NCBI GenBank assembly: GCA_964592645.1
Contig: CAZQFV010000006.1
Coordinates: 1 to 64,000, forward strand
Length of the DNA: 64,000 nt
Direction: 5' to 3'
DNA from: CAZQFV01 sp964592645
GTDB lineage: Bacteria > Chloroflexota > Chloroflexia > DTKN01
Below are positions 9,601-16,549 of the stretch, in pieces. Both the position numbers and the translations under genes were made by a program. The notes beneath the pieces were generated by a model that worked only from the letters and a program-made list of their open reading frames with translations, searched no databases and was not told the origin of the DNA. Numbering within the stretch: position 1 is the stretch's first letter; each line of letters starts with the position of its first letter.

Positions 9601-10247
9601 TGCGGCACGGTTACGGCCGGGTCGCGCAGCATGTCGAAGAGGCTCTGGCGCTTGGGGCCAAAGGGGGGCTGGGCGACAAAGTAGTCGCGCAGCGCGGCCA
9701 CGACCTGGCGATAGGGGGTCTCCCCCTCCAGACCGGCATCGTCAAAGAGCTCCCGGAACGGGCCCAGCGCCGGGTTGGCGTTGGCCAGCCAGAGCATGAG
9801 CAGCTCCTCCAGGGCCACCTGGCGGTTGGGTTGGCCGGCCGTCTCCCCGGCCAGGTACTCGGCAGGGGTTTGCTCCCGCCGGTAGACGGCCAGGGGGGGG
9901 AACTCGGCCACAAAGCGCCCCAGGACGGCGTCGACCGCCTCCGCGCCCAGGCGCTCTTCCACAAAGGCCAGGGCCTGGCCCAACACCGCGGGTTGGACCT
10001 GCTGACGGTAGAGGCCGACCACCAGGTGCAGCACCTCGTCGATCAGGCCCATGGCGTTGAGCAGGCCGGCGCGCACCGCCCGCTCGGGATAGTGCAGCAG
10101 GTCGCGCCGTTCGTTCATGCGCCGGGCCAGGAGGCGCGCGGCGTGAAAGTTGGCCAGGACGACATTGCCGTCCAGGGCAAAGAGCGATTCCTCCAGGCGG
10201 TAGCGGTCGCGGGCCTGCCGGGACACGTGGAACTCGCGGGTGAGCAT
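6684..10247 (-). CDS. Giant GH13 alpha-amylase-family protein
   Basis: 1187 residues, ATG 10247 with GGAG about 8 nt upstream. A helical N-terminal region of about 330 residues (no signal peptide) precedes a (beta/alpha)8 GH13 domain. Region I is SDMVPNHMG (near 404), region II IIRFDAAM with the nucleophile Asp (near 520), region III LLLAEAFW with the acid/base Glu (near 585) and region IV NFMNNPDEE (near 642). Region IV normally reads NHD. Here His is replaced by Pro, but the third catalytic Asp is kept, so activity is possible with altered −1 subsite binding. A C-terminal region of about 450 residues, rich in helices and Ala/Arg, does not match a module I can name. It is about twice the usual GH13 length. 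It is probably cytoplasmic, in an operon with glgP and acting on glycogen or maltodextrin. Confidence 0.85.
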   Translation of the reverse strand: MLTREFHVSRQARDRYRLEESLFALDGNVVLANFHAARLLARRMNERRDLLHYPERAVRAGLLNAMGLIDEVLHLVVGLYRQQVQPAVLGQALAFVEERLGAEAVDAVLGRFVAEFPPLAVYRREQTPAEYLAGETAGQPNRQVALEELLMLWLANANPALGPFRELFDDAGLEGETPYRQVVAALRDYFVAQPPFGPKRQSLFDMLRDPAVTVPHSLPGQLEYIREQWGYLLGRDFYRLLSSLDLLREEEKAALFGAGGPGVAQVPDFRALAGPAGEAEPERFSPDRDWMPRLVLLARNAYVWLDQLSRRYRRAIHHLDDIPDEELAILAHRGITGLWLIGLWERSRASQRIKALCGNPKAVASAYSLYDYRIADDLGGEAAYQALRERAWRHGIRLASDMVPNHMGIDSPWVVEHPEWFLSLPESPFPAYTFDGPDLSADERVDIRIEDHYYSRTDAAVVFRRVDRRTGEVRYIYHGNDGTRMPWNDTAQLNYLNPAVREAVIQAILSVARRFPIIRFDAAMTLAKRHYQRLWFPEPGTGGAIPSRAEHGLTKAQFDAAMPTEFWREVVDRVAQEAPDTLLLAEAFWLMEGYFVRTLGMHRVYNSAFMHMLRDEQNANYRSVIKNTIEFDPEILKRYVNFMNNPDEETAVAQFGKGDKYFGVCTLLATLPGLPMFGHGQVEGFAEKYGMEYRYAEWDEQPDPDLVARHEREIFPLLHRRALFAEVENFCLYDLFTAEGTVNEDVLAYSNRRGEERALVLYHNRYAEARGWVRTAAASLDKGSGKLVRRTLGEALALHDDARCFALFREQRSGLTYIRRSRELHAKGLRVELGAYQCQVLLDWREVQDDAAGSYARLADYLGERGVPDIEEALREMALLPLHAALGELLQPDLFRRLMEARKQPGEAAFGPLLGTEPDVALLDEVTEKVERLLRQAKQAAGGTAAEGALAREVRARLRMALRLPAWGREPLPTEAVAVAATPDMAAVREAQAHLGDDRARWGALFTWLFLAPLGAVCGPEGAPERSRSLIDEWLLLRVAGPALAGWGLDEGAVERALTAVRWLTVQPDWFAGLEVPAGEGAEAGEGLGTTGIDAAARAVLQRLLQDGDVRRFLQVNRYQDVLWFNRESFAELLGWLLVAAVVEAQAVVGRPDAEVAGLIAARYAIVRRLRRAAEGSGYRVERLLEG

Positions 10248-10356
10248 CGGCTATTCTCCGGTGAACGAGCGCTATGCCGTCAAAGGAGCAGGCGGCTCCT
10301 GGCCCCTATTGTAGCCGGCCGGCCGCGCCCTGTCAAGGCGAGCGCCGCCCGGGATA

Positions 10357-10392
10357 GCAAGTAGGGGCGACGCGTGCGCCGCCCCTACTTGC
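10357..10392. repeat. Short palindromic element (GCAAGTAGGGGCG arms)
   Basis: Perfect 13-bp arms at 10357–10369 and 10380–10392 with a 10-bp GC-rich loop. It sits between the 3' end of the C25 protease gene and the start of the GH13 gene. It lacks a T-run on either strand. The GTAGGGGCG…CGCCCCTAC ends recur in part at 15702–15727, so it looks like a dispersed REP-type element that could also serve as a weak terminator. The rest of this 165-bp spacer shows nothing else. Confidence 0.7.
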
Positions 10393-10412
10393 TTGCTGCG
10401 CCATCCCCGCCG

Positions 10413-13400
10413 TCACCGGACGATGAGCGGCAGGTACAGCCGGTACTGGAAGAACTCGACCCGCACCTGGCCCTGGGCCGGCCCGCCGGACGCCTGGACG
10501 ACGGCCCAGCCCGGCACCCGCGCCGAGCGCAGCTCCCCCCGCGCATGCCCGTTCGCCGTCCAGACCAGCTCTGGGCTGATCGTCCCCAGCGAGGTGGTCA
10601 GGGTCACGGGCGTGCCGTCGGCCACCGGGTGCCCCAGGCCGTCCCACAGGTAGGCCGTGACCGTGCTCGTGGTGACGCCGTCGGCGTAGAGGCGTGTCGG
10701 GGAGGCCGTGAGCAGGAGGGTGGCCGGCGGGCCGACCACGAAGCGCACGGTCAGGTGGTCTTCGGCGTTGCCGGACTGTCCGGCGAACGACCGCACCGTA
10801 GCCGTGCCCACGGCCGTGCTGGTGAGCGTGGCCGTGGCCCAGCCCTGCACGGTGGGAGCCTGCGGGGGCCGGAGGGTGCCCAGCGTGGTGTAGAAGCTGA
10901 CGGCCGTGCCGTCGGCGACGGGGTTGGCGAAGCGGTCGCCGACCCAGGCGGAGAGGTAGGAGGCGGAACGGCCGTCGGCGACGACGACGCTGGGGGTGGC
11001 GGCCAGGGTCAGGGTGAACGGCGACAGCGGCGTGAAGCGCACGGCCGCCGTGGCGCCGGCCGGCCCACTCTGCGCGGACACGGTGGCCGTGCCGGCCTGC
11101 GTGCCGGAAAAGAGAACGGCCTGGGCGCGCCCGTTGCGCGTTGTCCCCAGCGTGGGGGTGATGATGCCCCGGTCGGTGGCAAAGGCCACGGGCGTGCCGT
11201 CGGCCACGGCGTTGCCGTAGGCGTCGCCGACGACGGCCATGGCGGCGGCGCTGCTGCCGCCGACCGGGATGCTGGCGGGGCTGACCGTCAGGACAAGGCC
11301 GGCGGCCTCCCCTGGGAACAAGGTGACGGTCACCAGGGCCGACTCACGTTCGGCGACGGCCATGACCCAGGCCGTGCCGGCGCGCGTGGCGGCGGTCAGG
11401 GTAGCGGCGGCGGTGGCGGTGGCGTTGTCGATCGGCCCCACGCCGGGCGTGATCGTGCCCAGGGTGGTGCTGAAGGAGACCCAGTGGGTGCCGGTGAGGG
11501 GCTGGCCGTCGGCGCGGACCAGGGTCGCGGTGAGGGCGGCGGTCGACTGCCCGTCGGCGGGCAGGGCCGGCGGGGAGACCTCCAGGGTCAGGGTGTAGCT
11601 GCTGCCCTCGCCGATGCGCACGGCGGCGGTGCCGGCGGCGCGGCCGCTGCGGGCGACGACCGTGGCCAGGCCGGCCAGCCCTTCCCCGTAGAGGGTGGAA
11701 GTGAATATGCCGCCGCGGGTCGGGCCCGTGGCCGGGCCGATATGGCCCAGCGTGGTCGTCAGCGTCACCCCGGTGCCGTCGCGCACAGGGTGGCCCAGGA
11801 CATCGCGCACGGTGGCGGTGAGCGCCGCGGTGCCGGTGAGCGGGATGGCGGTGGGGTTGGACTCCAGCAGGATCGTGTGTGGCTCCAGGGAGGCAAAAGG
11901 CACCTGCACCGCGCCCATCGCCTGGCCGGAGGTGATGGTGACGGTGGCGGTGACGACCTGGGCGCTGGAGCGCAGCAGGACGCCGGCGTTCCCCTGGGCG
12001 GTGGTCGTAGCGAAGTAGGTGTCGCCGTTGGGAAAGGTGCCGTGGTCGGTGCGAAAGGCCACGGGCGTGCCGTCGGCCACGGGGTTGCCGGCGGTATCGG
12101 CGACGTGGGCCTGGATGAGCGACTGGGAGGCGCCGTCGGCGGGGATGGCCGGCGGCTCGGCGGTGGCGGCGACGGCGTAGGGCGGGCCGGCGACGACCTG
12201 CAAGGAGACCATGTCGGCGTTGTTCTGGGTGCTGGTCTCGTGGGCGGTGGTGGTAAGGAGCGCCGCGTTGAGATAGGTGCCCACCGGGGTCTGCCAAGAG
12301 AGGTGGGCGCTGATGGTGACGGTGCCGGACCGGCCGGCGACCATGTCGGCGACATCCCAGGTATAGCGTGTTCCGGGGCGGGCGGTGAGGGCGATCCCGC
12401 CGGCGCTCACCGTGGGGCTGACGATGTAGGGGGAGAGGGCATCGTCGAGGACGATGTGGTGGGCGGTGGCCGGGCCGGCGTTGGTCAGGGCAAGGGTGAA
12501 GGTAATGGGGTCGCCGGGCCGGAGGGGCGTCGGCGGTTCAACGGCCTTGTCCAGGGCCAGGTCGGTCTTCAGGAGCGGCATCTCCAAGGCGGGATCGCCG
12601 AAGAGGAGGTAGGTATCGAGGAGGTCTAGGTCGGTCTCCGCGGCCCACAGGCGCAGCTTGCCGGCCAGGGTGGCCGGCCCCAGTTGCCAGCCGTCGTCCA
12701 GGAAGACGGCCTGGAGAAAGCCCTCGTTCAGGTAGTTGTGTCCGGCGGCCAAGCCCATCCCGGTAGGCGACCAGGAGGCGATCCAGCCGTTGGGCGAACG
12801 GACGAACGCCTCGGCGAACCCCGAATAGTTGGGAAGGGGATAGAAATATTGCCCTTCCGCGCAGGCCATGGCGAGCGTCACCGGGTAGTACGGTGCGTTC
12901 GCCAAGCCGGAAAGGGAGTCCACGTTCAAGAGCCCCTCGGCCGCCCAGGATGTAGCGCTGGCGTGTCCCACGTAGTTGACCAGGACCCGCCCGGCGTTGA
13001 TCGCCGCGATGATGGCACCGCGGGCAATGACCGCGGGCCACTGGTAGGGGTGGGTTACCCCCAGAAAGACGCGGTCCGCCTGGTAGGGTCCCGATATGTA
13101 ACCGGCAATCAAGGCTTGGGATATTGCGGCGAAATCCCCGGCATCGTCGGCGTTGTCGGCGACGAAGAGGGCCTGCCGGCGCCAGGCGCCGGGCGGCGGG
13201 GCGCTTTCGTAGGCGATGATCTTGTCGACCATCACCTGGGCCTGGGCAGGGGTGTTGGCCGGCAGCCGGCCCAGGTGCATATCGGGGAGGATATCCTGGC
13301 CGCTCACACAGACGTAACGGTTGTCGGCCGCCACCTGGCCGAGCCAGGGGTCGACCCAAGCCAGGTAGGGGTAGATAAAGTTGCCGACGCCGTAGCCGTA

Positions 13401-15509
13401 GTGGTCCATTGGATCATAGTGGCCGTCCCCCAGGAGGACCACGTAAGCCGGCGCCGGCGGGGACCAGTTCTCGTAGGTGTAGGCTAGAAAGGCGCGGATG
13501 GCTTCGGCGTCCTGCCGGCCGTAGGCAAAGAGGTCGTACAAGTCGGCGACATCCACGGCGGTTGCCCGCAGTCCCCGGCCGGCCCAGAAGGAGGCCAGGG
13601 TCGCGGCCTGGTCGGAAAAGTCAGCATGGCCGACGACGATGTAATCGGCTCCGTTGCCCGGGTCGCGCAGGGCGGGCAACTGCGCCAATTCTACGGAGAC
13701 CGGTTCAAGCAGCGCCGCTTCCGCCGCCGCCCGGAACTCTGTGGTAGAAGTCATCGTGGCTTCAAAATAGAGCGCATAGCCGGGGGGGGCCGGCACGACG
13801 GTCGCGCTGACGACCTCGACGGGGCTGGTGGGGTCGCCGACATCGAGGAGCAGGATGCCCGGCGCGGTAAAGCCCTCCAGGTGGTATTCCCAGTATCCCG
13901 GTATCGCCGCCCAGTCGAGCCGGTCCTGCTCGGCGACAAAGCGGCGGCGGTGCTCCAATTCCAGCCAATCGTAGAGGGCCAGGTCGGCAAAGGCTCCGGT
14001 GTCTCCCGGGGCTTCAAAACGTGCGGTGTTGCCGCTTGCTTGAAGCAATGGGGAAGCCAGCGCGAAGGTGGCAATCAACTCCTCCCGCCCATCCCACCAC
14101 AACTCGCCGAGCAGGGTGCCGTTCAGAAGAACACGGATGTGATGGTCGGGGATGACTTCCATATCGCTGGTGTACCCCTGGGCGGCCAGCCGCAGGGTCG
14201 CCGTGTAGCTTTCCATGGCCAGGGGGTGGGCAGGAAAGTGGTATTCTTGCGCCGGGATATTTCCTTCGGGGTAGGTATAGTTCCAGAACCAGTGGCTGTG
14301 ATCGGCCCGCCAGGGGAGCGAGGAGGTATAGAGCAGGTCCTGCTCCAGGTGCTCGGTGACGACGAACGAGGAGGGCACCGGGGCGACCCCGGCGGGGGTG
14401 CCGTCGCGGCGCGCCATACGGCGGCCCGGCAGTCCGCCATAGGTAAGCCAATAGACCTCGCTGTCGGTGTAGCGATTGTCGGCCAGCGGCCGGCCGTAGA
14501 AAAGCACATAGTCGAGGGAATCAAACTGCCCATCTTCCTCGCCGACCACGCGGATGGCCACCTCCTCCCCGTAGCAGTAGAGGCGCAGGGTACGTGGGTC
14601 GAGGGTGTCGACCGGCAGGCCGGCCGCCTGCAGCCGCTGGTAGGAGAGCTTGTAGATGCCCTCCCGGCGGACCGGGATGCGCCAACCGGGGTCGGGTGGC
14701 GCGGGAGGGATTTCCAACGGCTGCGCGGTAGTGCGCCGCCAGGCGCGCGCTTGGCCGTAATTCAGCAGGCTTGCCGCCAGCAGGCGCTCGAAGGCGGCCG
14801 GCTCGGGTACATAGCCCGTAGGCTCGCCGGTCTCGCCCCAGGAGATCTCCAACCTCACCCGCGGGTGGTAGACCAGCTCGCCGCTCCGCGGCCGGTATTG
14901 CAAGGGGAAAAAGGCGATGGCGGCGATGCGCTGATGCCGCAGGAAGGCGGCCTCGCCCAGGGCGGCCGGCTCGGCCGGGAAGGGGTCGTCGCGCCCATAG
15001 GCCGGCCCCTCCACGCGCACCTCCCGGATCACCGGCGGCCGACCCACCGCTTCCGCGGGCAGATCCGGCTCGATCGCCAGGTCGGGCCGCGGCGGCAGGC
15101 GGAAGCCGGCGCCCAGGAAAACGGTCTCCGTCTCTACGATACGCAGCGTGAGCGCGGCGTCGGGCGGCACCCCCAGAAGGGCAGAGCAGATCGGCAGGTC
15201 GGGCTCCCCCGGCACACCGGCCGGCGGGCAATCCGGCATCCTGATCTGCTGCACCGTTTGGCCCCCCACCATGTCGGACACCATCTCATAGGGCGGGGCG
15301 GCCCACTCCAAGACGATGTGGCGGTCGTCGGACTCGACGATGACGGGGCCGGCCGGCGTGCTGCCGCCGGCCGGGGCGGCGAATGCGGCCGGGCCGGCCG
15401 CCGGGGGGTTCCCCGCACCGTCCGCGCCCCGGGCGGCGAGCGGCGCCGGGGCGGCAAGCGGGGACGATAAGATGAGGACGAGCATCAAACCGTAGAACGA
15501 TCGGCGCAT
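10413..15509 (-). CDS. Secreted gingipain-like (C25) cysteine protease with Ig-like repeats
   Basis: 1698 residues from ATG 15509, with GGAGG 8 nt upstream. The longer frame to 15653 would run through the promoter and leader. Signal peptide 1–28 (MRRSFYGLMLVLILSS…) is followed by a prodomain-like region to about 590. The C25 domain holds the catalytic His in VNYVGHASATSW and the Cys in LAMACAEGQYF. A DUF11-type domain follows ('LTNAGPATAHHIVLDDALSP'), then six Big_1/invasin-like Ig repeats, each with '.PADG.S...L.A.V.D..GNPVADGTPV.F.T..GT..P'. The protein ends in EFFQYRLYLPLIVR, a tail I associate with Chloroflexota secreted proteins. It should act outside the cell as a protease and adhesin. 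It is divergent from the RiPP cassette, with promoters facing away from each other. Confidence 0.93.
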   Translation of the reverse strand: MRRSFYGLMLVLILSSPLAAPAPLAARGADGAGNPPAAGPAAFAAPAGGSTPAGPVIVESDDRHIVLEWAAPPYEMVSDMVGGQTVQQIRMPDCPPAGVPGEPDLPICSALLGVPPDAALTLRIVETETVFLGAGFRLPPRPDLAIEPDLPAEAVGRPPVIREVRVEGPAYGRDDPFPAEPAALGEAAFLRHQRIAAIAFFPLQYRPRSGELVYHPRVRLEISWGETGEPTGYVPEPAAFERLLAASLLNYGQARAWRRTTAQPLEIPPAPPDPGWRIPVRREGIYKLSYQRLQAAGLPVDTLDPRTLRLYCYGEEVAIRVVGEEDGQFDSLDYVLFYGRPLADNRYTDSEVYWLTYGGLPGRRMARRDGTPAGVAPVPSSFVVTEHLEQDLLYTSSLPWRADHSHWFWNYTYPEGNIPAQEYHFPAHPLAMESYTATLRLAAQGYTSDMEVIPDHHIRVLLNGTLLGELWWDGREELIATFALASPLLQASGNTARFEAPGDTGAFADLALYDWLELEHRRRFVAEQDRLDWAAIPGYWEYHLEGFTAPGILLLDVGDPTSPVEVVSATVVPAPPGYALYFEATMTSTTEFRAAAEAALLEPVSVELAQLPALRDPGNGADYIVVGHADFSDQAATLASFWAGRGLRATAVDVADLYDLFAYGRQDAEAIRAFLAYTYENWSPPAPAYVVLLGDGHYDPMDHYGYGVGNFIYPYLAWVDPWLGQVAADNRYVCVSGQDILPDMHLGRLPANTPAQAQVMVDKIIAYESAPPPGAWRRQALFVADNADDAGDFAAISQALIAGYISGPYQADRVFLGVTHPYQWPAVIARGAIIAAINAGRVLVNYVGHASATSWAAEGLLNVDSLSGLANAPYYPVTLAMACAEGQYFYPLPNYSGFAEAFVRSPNGWIASWSPTGMGLAAGHNYLNEGFLQAVFLDDGWQLGPATLAGKLRLWAAETDLDLLDTYLLFGDPALEMPLLKTDLALDKAVEPPTPLRPGDPITFTLALTNAGPATAHHIVLDDALSPYIVSPTVSAGGIALTARPGTRYTWDVADMVAGRSGTVTISAHLSWQTPVGTYLNAALLTTTAHETSTQNNADMVSLQVVAGPPYAVAATAEPPAIPADGASQSLIQAHVADTAGNPVADGTPVAFRTDHGTFPNGDTYFATTTAQGNAGVLLRSSAQVVTATVTITSGQAMGAVQVPFASLEPHTILLESNPTAIPLTGTAALTATVRDVLGHPVRDGTGVTLTTTLGHIGPATGPTRGGIFTSTLYGEGLAGLATVVARSGRAAGTAAVRIGEGSSYTLTLEVSPPALPADGQSTAALTATLVRADGQPLTGTHWVSFSTTLGTITPGVGPIDNATATAAATLTAATRAGTAWVMAVAERESALVTVTLFPGEAAGLVLTVSPASIPVGGSSAAAMAVVGDAYGNAVADGTPVAFATDRGIITPTLGTTRNGRAQAVLFSGTQAGTATVSAQSGPAGATAAVRFTPLSPFTLTLAATPSVVVADGRSASYLSAWVGDRFANPVADGTAVSFYTTLGTLRPPQAPTVQGWATATLTSTAVGTATVRSFAGQSGNAEDHLTVRFVVGPPATLLLTASPTRLYADGVTTSTVTAYLWDGLGHPVADGTPVTLTTSLGTISPELVWTANGHARGELRSARVPGWAVVQASGGPAQGQVRVEFFQYRLYLPLIVR

Positions 15510-15556
15510 CGGGTGGCCTCCGGAAGAAACTCTGGACTCAAGGACAACGATCGTGG

Positions 15557-15623
15557 TTTGAGAAGCCGCGTCTCTCGTCCCACAGATGGGTGGGATTCCC
15601 CTACCCCTGCGTGGTTTCTCAAA
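15557..15623 (-). other. Structured 5' leader of the C25 protease mRNA
   Basis: Arms 15557–15567 and 15613–15623 (TTTGAGAAGCC / GGTTTCTCAAA) pair with one mismatch. Pairing continues inward for a few more bases with one further mismatch. Inside is a second hairpin, TCCCAC/GTGGGA, at about 15579–15596. On the minus strand this lies wholly between the predicted promoter (15644–15672) and the ATG at 15509, in a leader of about 128 nt. It could be a cis-regulatory RNA or a palindromic repeat insertion. It does not match a riboswitch consensus I can recall. Confidence 0.5.
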
Positions 15624-15643
15624 GGACGACCATATATAACCAT

Positions 15644-15672
15644 ATCGTACCACAGGGCCTGGGGGGTGTCAA
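15644..15672 (-). promoter_or_regulatory. Sigma70-type promoter of the C25 protease gene
   Basis: On the minus strand TTGACA (15672–15667), a 17-bp spacer and TACGAT (15649–15644). A perfect −35, a good −10 and ideal spacing point to the 10413–15509 gene, about 135 nt downstream. Confidence 0.75.
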
Positions 15673-15701
15673 TGCGCCCGCTCACATTTTCATCGGGGCA
15701 A

Positions 15702-15727
15702 GGGGCGGGAGCAAGCCCCGCCCCTAC
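15702..15727. repeat. Short palindrome GGGGCGGG…CCCGCCCCTAC
   Basis: Arms 15702–15709 and 15717–15724, 7-bp loop, followed by TAC. It is related in its outer bases to the element at 10357–10392. It lies between the two divergent promoters of the 379-bp spacer 15510–15888. That spacer holds no gene, only the two promoters, the protease leader and this palindrome. Confidence 0.6.
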
Positions 15728-15825
15728 AGGTACGCCGTTGGCAGTGTCCGCCGTGGGCGAACTGGGCGACCCGTCCCGCAAGCCTCGGCCCATTTTCACG
15801 ATCTTTTTACGGCCGACCCGTACAC

Positions 15826-15853
15826 TTGACACGCGGCGCCGATGTGTTATGAT
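15826..15853 (+). promoter_or_regulatory. Promoter of the RiPP cassette
   Basis: TTGACA (15826–15831), 16-bp spacer, TATGAT (15848–15853). It is a near-consensus housekeeping promoter 36 nt before the first ATG of the cassette at 15889, so the cassette has its own strong constitutive-looking start. Confidence 0.82.
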
Positions 15854-15888
15854 GTGATTATAGTGGAAATGCGAGAGCGACCCGGGGT

Positions 15889-16209
15889 ATGGATATCTAT
15901 ATGGATATCTATGTACTGCATCCGGCCGTGGCCATCGAGTCGTTCGGCGAGCGCTCGTTGGCCCTGCATTGCGAGGACCTGCGGCTGGTGGAGCTGAACG
16001 CGACCGCCGCGGATCTCCTCTCCCGGTTGGGCGGGCAGGCCTCGCTGCAGGCGGTGGCCGCGGCTATGGCCGCGGATTACGGCCGGCCGGTCAACGAAGT
16101 GTGGGCCGACGTGCGAGAGAGCATCTCCCAAATGACGGCCCTGGGCCTGGTCCAGCGGATTTCCCCCGGGGAACGGCCCTCTGCGCCTGAGGACATTTCG
16201 GCTGACTGA
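15889..16209 (+). CDS. PqqD-like RiPP recognition protein (first copy)
   Basis: 106 residues. A small wHTH-like PqqD fold is suggested by a strand pair, then LVELNATAADLLSRLGG, a spacer, and 'Y.RPVNEVWADVRESISQMTALGLVQRI'. PqqD-type RREs bind the leader of a RiPP precursor and present it to the radical SAM enzyme. The start region is odd. A 12-bp tandem repeat (ATGGATATCTAT twice) gives MDIYMDIY and two possible start codons, 15889 and 15901, neither with a strong RBS. It is the first gene behind the cassette promoter and lies 40 bp before a second, more canonical PqqD. It is too divergent to rule out a regulatory role. Confidence 0.78.
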   Translation: MDIYMDIYVLHPAVAIESFGERSLALHCEDLRLVELNATAADLLSRLGGQASLQAVAAAMAADYGRPVNEVWADVRESISQMTALGLVQRISPGERPSAPEDISAD

Positions 16210-16249
16210 ACCTGCAACCCGACCTTGCCGCCGCTTACCGGAGGTTGCT

Positions 16250-16549
16250 ATGACTGTCGCTGAGGCGATCCGGTATATCGTGAATCCCGACGTCTCCTGC
16301 CGCGAAGAAGGCCCCGATGGGGCGCTGCTCTTCAACCCCGACACCGACCAGGTGCTGGTGATCAACCCCACCGGGCTGCTCATCTGGCGGGTGTTGGAGC
16401 AGCCGCGCACGCTGGAGGAGATCGTCGCCGCGCTGGTGGAGCAGTGCGACAACGTCCCCCCCGACCAGGTGGGGCCGGACGTGCGCGAGTTCGTGGATAC
16501 GATGGTGGACAAGGGCTTTGTCGGCATCCATGGGGGGATCGTCCAGTGA
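16250..16549 (+). CDS. PqqD-like RiPP recognition element (second copy)
   Basis: 99 residues, ATG 16250 with GGAGGTTGCT just upstream. It has the standard PqqD pattern: a beta-hairpin start (NPDVSCREEGPDGALLFNPD), then 'VLVINPTGLLIWRVLEQPRTLEEIVAALVEQ' and a C-terminal helix VREFVDTMVDKGFVGI. Its stop codon overlaps the next gene's GTG start (GTGA), so it is translationally coupled to the first radical SAM enzyme and is probably its dedicated leader-peptide chaperone. The protein resembles the ScmD-type PqqD of SynChlorMet cassettes (assignment by cassette content, not by a search). Confidence 0.9.
   Translation: MTVAEAIRYIVNPDVSCREEGPDGALLFNPDTDQVLVINPTGLLIWRVLEQPRTLEEIVAALVEQCDNVPPDQVGPDVREFVDTMVDKGFVGIHGGIVQ

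Noticed and set aside
12684..15470. Very long open frames on the plus strand opposite the C25 protease, and similar long frames opposite most genes
   Set aside because: They are Ala/Gly/Arg/Pro-rich mirror frames caused by high GC. They have no domain pattern and no RBS.
15557..15623. Leader structure as a c-di-GMP-I (GEMM) riboswitch
   Set aside because: Some GC runs look alike, but the GNRA tetraloop, its receptor and the conserved core as I recall them are not present.
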